Shown: positions 6,075-7,352 of the stretch, piece after piece | Numbering within the stretch: position 1 is the first letter of the stretch | Layout: every line of letters begins with the position of its first letter | Assembly (NCBI GenBank): GCA_030429785.1 | Contig: JAUIEQ010000040.1 | Span: forward strand, 1-7,352 | Source of the DNA: a bacterium | Lineage (GTDB): Bacteria > Patescibacteriota > Patescibacteriia > S139-126 > S139-133 | Length of the DNA: 7,352 nucleotides | Reading direction: 5' to 3' | The notes under the pieces: model-generated | Seen by the model: the letters and a program-made list of their open reading frames with translations, nothing else | The model's database searches: none | Told to the model about the DNA's origin: nothing | Program-made: the position numbers and the translations under genes

Positions 6075-7175
6075 ATGAAAGAGTCTATTGAACATATCGT
6101 AGAACTGCGTGAACGTGTGGCTATAGCGATTACATTGGTTGATATTCCAAAACTAGAAGCTCAGGTCAACGAACTTGAAATGGAAATGCAATCTGAGTCA
6201 TTTTGGGATGATCACTTTCATGCTACCAAAATATCAAAACGAGTGGCTCATTTGCGTGATCAAATTGCAGCCTGGCAAGGCTTGATCAAGGATATTGCAG
6301 ATGTGTATGAAATTGCCCAAATTGATAAAGACGACAACGAAGTGAATTTACGAACTGAGATCGATCAGCAGTACAGTGTGCTACTTGCTCGATTTGAAAA
6401 ACTAGAATTGGCACTGCTTATGAATGGAAAGTATGATGCTGCAGCGGCTGTTATTTCCATCCACGCAGGAGCTGGAGGTGATGATGCGCAAGATTGGGCA
6501 GAGATGCTGTCTCGTATGTATATGCGTTGGGCGGAGGCTCATGAGTACACAACACATATTCTTGATGTGACTCGAGGAACAACAGCGGGAGTAAAGTCAA
6601 TTTTGATAGCAATTGATGGGTTGAATGTGTACGGACAGCTCAAAGGAGAGTATGGTGTACACCGATTAGTGCGGTTGTCCCCGTTTGATTCTGATCATGC
6701 GCGGCATACATCATTTGCTTTGGTCGAGGTATTGCCTGAACTTGATGATGTTGGTCAAGTTATTATTGATGAAAAAGATTTGCGCATTGATACTTTTATG
6801 GCATCAGGTAATGGTGGTCAATCTGTGAACACGACATATTCAGCTGTGAGGATCGTTCACTTGCCAACAAATATCACTGTTTCATGTCAAAATGAGCGTT
6901 CGCAAATACAGAATAAAGAAACTGCTATGAATATCTTGCAAGCTAAGTTGCAGCTACTTGCAGAAGAACAGCGTGTTGAGCAGATTCAGGATATCAAAGG
7001 CGACCATAAGCAGGCGGCGTGGGGTAATCAGATTCGATCATATGTCTTGCATCCGTATAAAATGGTTAAAGACTTGCGAACTGAGTTTGAGTCATCAAAT
7101 CCAGAAAAAGTACTTGATGGTGACTTGACTGAATTTATTGAACGGTATTTGCAGTGGAACAAAAGTCGTCAATAA
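6075..7175 (+). CDS. prfB: Peptide chain release factor 2
   Basis: RF2 recognises UAA and UGA stop codons on the ribosome and releases the finished protein. The protein has 366 residues, nearly the length of the E. coli protein (365). In order there are an N-terminal coiled-coil domain (about 1-115); the segment AGAGGDDAQDWAEML (131-145), where most RF2 proteins have GGTEAQDW; the stop-codon-reading tripeptide SPF (202-204) in LSPFDSDHARHTSFA, which separates RF2 from RF1; and the catalytic GGQ loop (247-249) in ASGNGGQSVNTT, whose Gln is normally methylated by PrmC. The C-terminus has the expected WGNQIRSYVL and KDLRTEFES. The reading frame is continuous: there is no internal UGA and no slippery CUUUGA near codon 25, so the common autoregulatory frameshift is absent. 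The start is supported by GAGG nine bases upstream. It is the last gene of the operon, six bases after the pseudopilin. Its presence shows that UGA is a stop in this organism. Confidence 0.97.
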   Translation: MKESIEHIVELRERVAIAITLVDIPKLEAQVNELEMEMQSESFWDDHFHATKISKRVAHLRDQIAAWQGLIKDIADVYEIAQIDKDDNEVNLRTEIDQQYSVLLARFEKLELALLMNGKYDAAAAVISIHAGAGGDDAQDWAEMLSRMYMRWAEAHEYTTHILDVTRGTTAGVKSILIAIDGLNVYGQLKGEYGVHRLVRLSPFDSDHARHTSFALVEVLPELDDVGQVIIDEKDLRIDTFMASGNGGQSVNTTYSAVRIVHLPTNITVSCQNERSQIQNKETAMNILQAKLQLLAEEQRVEQIQDIKGDHKQAAWGNQIRSYVLHPYKMVKDLRTEFESSNPEKVLDGDLTEFIERYLQWNKSRQ

Positions 7176-7243
7176 AGACATAATTATCTGATTGGCATAA
7201 CGCATTTATTTTGTCGACAGTTTATGGTAAGCTGGCGTTGTAT

Positions 7244-7267
7244 GGCTCGGGCGTAACCGGGTTTTTT
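7244..7267 (+). terminator. Probable terminator (or attenuator) after prfB
   Basis: GGCTCGG (7244-7250) pairs with CCGGGTT (7257-7263) around the six-base loop GCGTAA; three of the seven pairs are G-U. Six T residues follow the GC core (7262-7267). It fits a modest rho-independent terminator for the prfB operon. It ends directly against the ATG at 7268, so it could also act as an attenuator in the leader of the next gene. Confidence 0.55.
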
Positions 7268-7352
7268 ATGCGTCAGAATATTTACCTACTTGCAGTGCTG
7301 TGGGGAACAGTTGTTGGGGTGGTAGTAGGACAGTTACCTCATAGAACTATTT
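7268..7352 (+). CDS. Start of a membrane or exported protein, cut by the window end
   Basis: Twenty-eight codons are visible. They encode MRQN followed by a long hydrophobic run (IYLLAVLWGTVVGVVVG) and then QLPHRTI. This looks like a first transmembrane helix or an uncleaved signal anchor, and the family cannot be named from so little. The ATG at 7268 is the only ATG in frame. The frame is open upstream to 7184, so TTG 7238 or TTG 7211 are possible starts that would place the hairpin inside the coding region. No Shine-Dalgarno site precedes ATG 7268, since it directly follows a T-run. The upstream 92 bases hold the hairpin and a weak extended -10-like TGGTAAGCT (7225-7233). Confidence 0.55.
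   Translation, partial: MRQNIYLLAVLWGTVVGVVVGQLPHRTI

Noticed and set aside
6120..6170. RF2 programmed frameshift site
   Set aside because: The bases around codons 18-27 read through in frame (AITLVDIPK), with no in-frame UGA, no CUUUGA and no strong upstream Shine-Dalgarno-like stimulator.
7242..7256. Four-codon leader ORF (Met-Ala-Arg-Ala) inside the hairpin before the last gene
   Set aside because: It is too short to separate from chance, has no ribosome site and no run of regulatory codons.
7200..7273. Six-base inverted repeat ACGCAT ... ATGCGT around the prfB-downstream gap
   Set aside because: The arms are short, 62 bases apart and expected by chance; the second arm overlaps a start codon.
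1..7352. UGA recoded as glycine, as in some CPR lineages
   Set aside because: No gene has an in-frame UGA, one gene ends with UGA, and an RF2 gene with the SPF motif is present.

Overview
The window is a compact stretch of an AT-leaning bacterial chromosome: eight protein genes (the first and last cut by the window edges), no RNA genes, no mobile element and no CRISPR array. Several traits point to the Candidate Phyla Radiation (Patescibacteria). These are very short intergenic gaps, few Shine-Dalgarno sites, a stand-alone GlmU-type uridylyltransferase domain without its usual acetyltransferase half, a one-helix membrane protein beside a membrane-anchored HtrA, and a lone GspG-like pseudopilin. 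This assignment is inference from gene content and not a phylogenetic result. Genes end in TAA, TAG and once TGA, and a release factor 2 gene is present, so UGA is a normal stop here. That argues against the UGA-recoding CPR lineages (Gracilibacteria, Absconditabacteria).

Left part (1-2852, + strand): the 3' portion of nrdA (ribonucleotide reductase large subunit), then nrdB, then a small anchored DUF4430-like protein, all closely spaced and probably one transcript. NrdA keeps its catalytic residues. NrdB carries Phe where the radical Tyr normally sits and Glu as the first metal ligand. This pair marks subclass Ic (Chlamydia-type, Mn/Fe, tyrosyl-radical-free) enzymes. The transcript ends in a six-base tandem repeat followed by a 14-bp perfect hairpin that can also terminate the convergent gene from the other side.

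Middle (2935-3922): a minus-strand nucleotidyltransferase resembling the N-terminal half of GlmU, then a divergent intergenic region of 217 bases holding candidate promoters for both directions.

Right part (3923-7175, + strand): four genes with gaps of 3, 1 and 6 bases, almost certainly one operon. They are a small one-helix membrane protein, a membrane-anchored HtrA/DegP-like serine protease with one PDZ domain, a type II secretion/type IV pilus-like pseudopilin, and prfB (release factor 2, without the usual programmed frameshift). A hairpin with a T-run follows at 7244-7267, and directly after it starts another membrane or exported protein that runs off the window.

I see no obviously new multi-gene system. 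The points most worth a second look are the predicted tyrosine-free NrdB, the HtrA/pseudopilin/prfB operon, the single-domain GlmU, and the hairpin abutting the last start codon.
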